The translations under genes were made by a program, and so were the position numbers. A stretch of DNA of 14,484 nucleotides, from positions 1 to 14,484 of the forward strand of contig DQIO01000289.1 in NCBI GenBank assembly GCA_020793555.1, given 5' to 3'. Positions 13,505 to 14,484 of the stretch are shown piece after piece. This stretch comes from Methanosarcinaceae archaeon. Lineage in GTDB: Archaea; Halobacteriota; Methanosarcinia; Methanosarcinales; Methanosarcinaceae. The notes beneath the pieces were generated by a model. That model made no database searches, was not told where the DNA came from, and saw nothing but the letters and a program-made list of their open reading frames with translations. The stretch's first letter is position 1. Each line of letters opens with the position of its first letter.

Positions 13505-14260
13505 ATGGCTCAAATTCTTAAACACCAAACAAGTTTAAACGAAGAATATGAGAGAAAACGCATCAATGGAACGCCTTTCTTCAAAATGGGATTTATTCTC
13601 ATTGCTATTGCAATTATTGGAGTTACGTTAGTTTTTGTATCAGATTTATCTTTTATAATATCTCTAATAATAGGTGTTATTTTATTCATAATGGGAATAT
13701 TGGGTGCAATTATATTCATTATTGGAATGTTAGGAGAATGGGCCTCGAGTAAATCCAGTTTCTTAAAAGGGGCAGAAGGAGAAAAGATCGTGAGCGACAT
13801 ACTCGAAACTTATCCTGACAATTGGTATATATTCAATGATATGCGCATCGGTACTGCTCAAATTGACCATATCGTTATTTGTCCAAAAGGTGTTTACACA
13901 ATCGAAACGAAAAACTACAAAGGGACAATATATGGCAATGCAGAAGATAGATATTGGACTCAAGTTATTGAAAGTGAATATGTCGAAGATCGGCCATATA
14001 AATTTTACAATCCTATAGAACAGGGTAAAAAACACTCATTCGAACTAAGCAAATATCTTAGTAAATATGGATATAAAAGTGTGATACATACCATTGTAGT
14101 TTTCACTACAAAATCAAAATTAAAAGTCTTTTCTCACAAAGTACCTGTTATTCAAACAAATGAAATATACAATTATTTTGATAAACAGAACTACACTTTA
14201 AGTCAAACAGATACTGAAAGTATCGTTAATTGTATACTAAAATCAATTCCAGAAAATTGA
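13505..14260 (+). CDS. membrane-anchored NERD (nuclease-related) domain protein
   Basis: The 251-aa protein has a short basic N-terminus, two adjoining hydrophobic helices (about 28-47 and 49-77) and a cytoplasmic NERD domain from about 86. The domain shows KGAEGEKIVSDIL (88-100), then AQIDHIVICPKGVYTIETKN (118-137), the restriction-endonuclease-like D...ExK core with Asp121, Glu134 and Lys136, followed by NYKGTIYG. NERD domains are predicted nucleases found fused to helicases, kinases and membrane segments; direct biochemical evidence is sparse. All three core acids/bases are present, so cleavage activity is plausible, on DNA or RNA near the membrane. It has its own promoter and no operon partner; the nearest neighbours are the antitoxin remnant and tRNA-Arg. 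The accessory setting suggests a role in defence or DNA turnover, which is inference. Confidence 0.82.
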   Translation: MAQILKHQTSLNEEYERKRINGTPFFKMGFILIAIAIIGVTLVFVSDLSFIISLIIGVILFIMGILGAIIFIIGMLGEWASSKSSFLKGAEGEKIVSDILETYPDNWYIFNDMRIGTAQIDHIVICPKGVYTIETKNYKGTIYGNAEDRYWTQVIESEYVEDRPYKFYNPIEQGKKHSFELSKYLSKYGYKSVIHTIVVFTTKSKLKVFSHKVPVIQTNEIYNYFDKQNYTLSQTDTESIVNCILKSIPEN

Positions 14261-14295
14261 TTATTGTACAACAAAGACAATACAAGCTATCAACT

Positions 14296-14303
14296 AAAAA
14301 AAA
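14296..14303 (-). terminator. T8 terminator of tRNA-Arg
   Basis: A run of eight A on the plus strand gives T8 on the minus strand 13 bases after the tRNA-Arg 3' end, a typical archaeal tRNA stop signal. Confidence 0.6.
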
Positions 14304-14316
14304 CAAGAAAATTAAG

Positions 14317-14391
14317 CGATCCCGAAGGGATTCGAACCCTTGGCCCCCGGGTTAGAAGCCCGGTGCTATATCCTGGCTAAACCACGGGACC
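14317..14391 (-). tRNA. tRNA-Arg (TCT)
   Basis: On the minus strand the acceptor GGTCCCG pairs with CGGGATC (one G-T), discriminator G. The anticodon arm is CCGGG-CTTCTAA-CCCGG with anticodon TCT (plus-strand 14354-14356), and the T arm AAGGG-TTCGAAT-CCCTT is perfect. No intron and no encoded CCA. It marks the right edge of the A+T-rich accessory block. Confidence 0.95.
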
Positions 14392-14484
14392 GCGTAGGAT
14401 GGTGTTTGCTGTAAGTGGATATCACAAACAAAATGCATAGATTTCAAAACACTACAACAATACACGGCAGAATTCGTATATATT
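14392..14484. other. right edge, upstream of tRNA-Arg
   Basis: This holds the tRNA-Arg promoter region and no recognisable gene; the window ends here. Confidence 0.3.

Noticed and set aside
11254..14391. Integration (att) copies of tRNA-Asp or tRNA-Arg 3' ends within the accessory block
   Set aside because: Reading the block, I found no second copy of either tRNA 3' end beyond the generic TTCGAA T-loop shared by all tRNAs, and no integrase.
1..14484. CRISPR array
   Set aside because: No regularly spaced repeats of 24-40 bp are present; the 11-bp triplet at 826-869 is too short and is adjacent rather than spaced.

Overview
The window looks like a chromosome segment from a methanogen-like euryarchaeon, probably related to Methanosarcinales (an inference from gene content and style). 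The archaeal signs are an archaeal-type S-adenosylmethionine synthetase, a tRNA-Tyr with a C1-G72 pair and a bulge-helix-bulge intron after anticodon position 37, tRNAs without encoded CCA, TATA boxes about 26 bases upstream of start codons (leaderless or nearly so), and GGAGG/GGTGA ribosome binding sites elsewhere.

Layout. Positions 1-1175 are a decayed stretch: a DUF2064 sugar-nucleotide-transferase-like gene that has lost its N-terminal motif, then a frameshifted winged-helix C-terminal remnant, both on the minus strand. Positions 1030-2642 hold two direct repeats of 145 bp. They duplicate the promoter and first codons of a radical SAM gene and bracket an A+T-rich cassette with a Panacea/SocA (DUF4065) antitoxin gene and a small uncharacterised partner, a likely toxin. 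Positions 2554-6640 are a tightly overlapping three-gene operon: radical SAM DNA modification/repair protein (TIGR03916-like), its DUF4130/TIGR03915-like partner, and an HhH-MutS-type ATPase. It is probably a DNA repair or modification system that has not been characterised biochemically. Positions 6665-9364 (minus strand) are a histidine operon, hisG-hisA-hisB, followed by an MNT-type nucleotidyltransferase whose HEPN partner survives only as a short fragment. The archaeal S-adenosylmethionine synthetase gene follows, divergent from hisG.

From 11037 there are tRNA-Tyr (40-nt intron) and tRNA-Asp. An A+T-rich accessory block (about 11327-14316) comes next: a one-helix membrane protein, an RNase III with dsRNA-binding domain (rare in Archaea, with an Asn at one metal-binding Asp position), a decayed small antitoxin-like gene, and a membrane-anchored NERD nuclease-domain protein. 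The block ends at a tRNA-Arg on the minus strand.

Taken together, core metabolism (his, SAM synthesis, tRNAs) is interleaved with mobile or defence-type material. Intact, partial or decayed toxin-antitoxin-like genes occur at three places. The radical SAM operon consumes SAM and the mat gene makes it, but their proximity is probably incidental.
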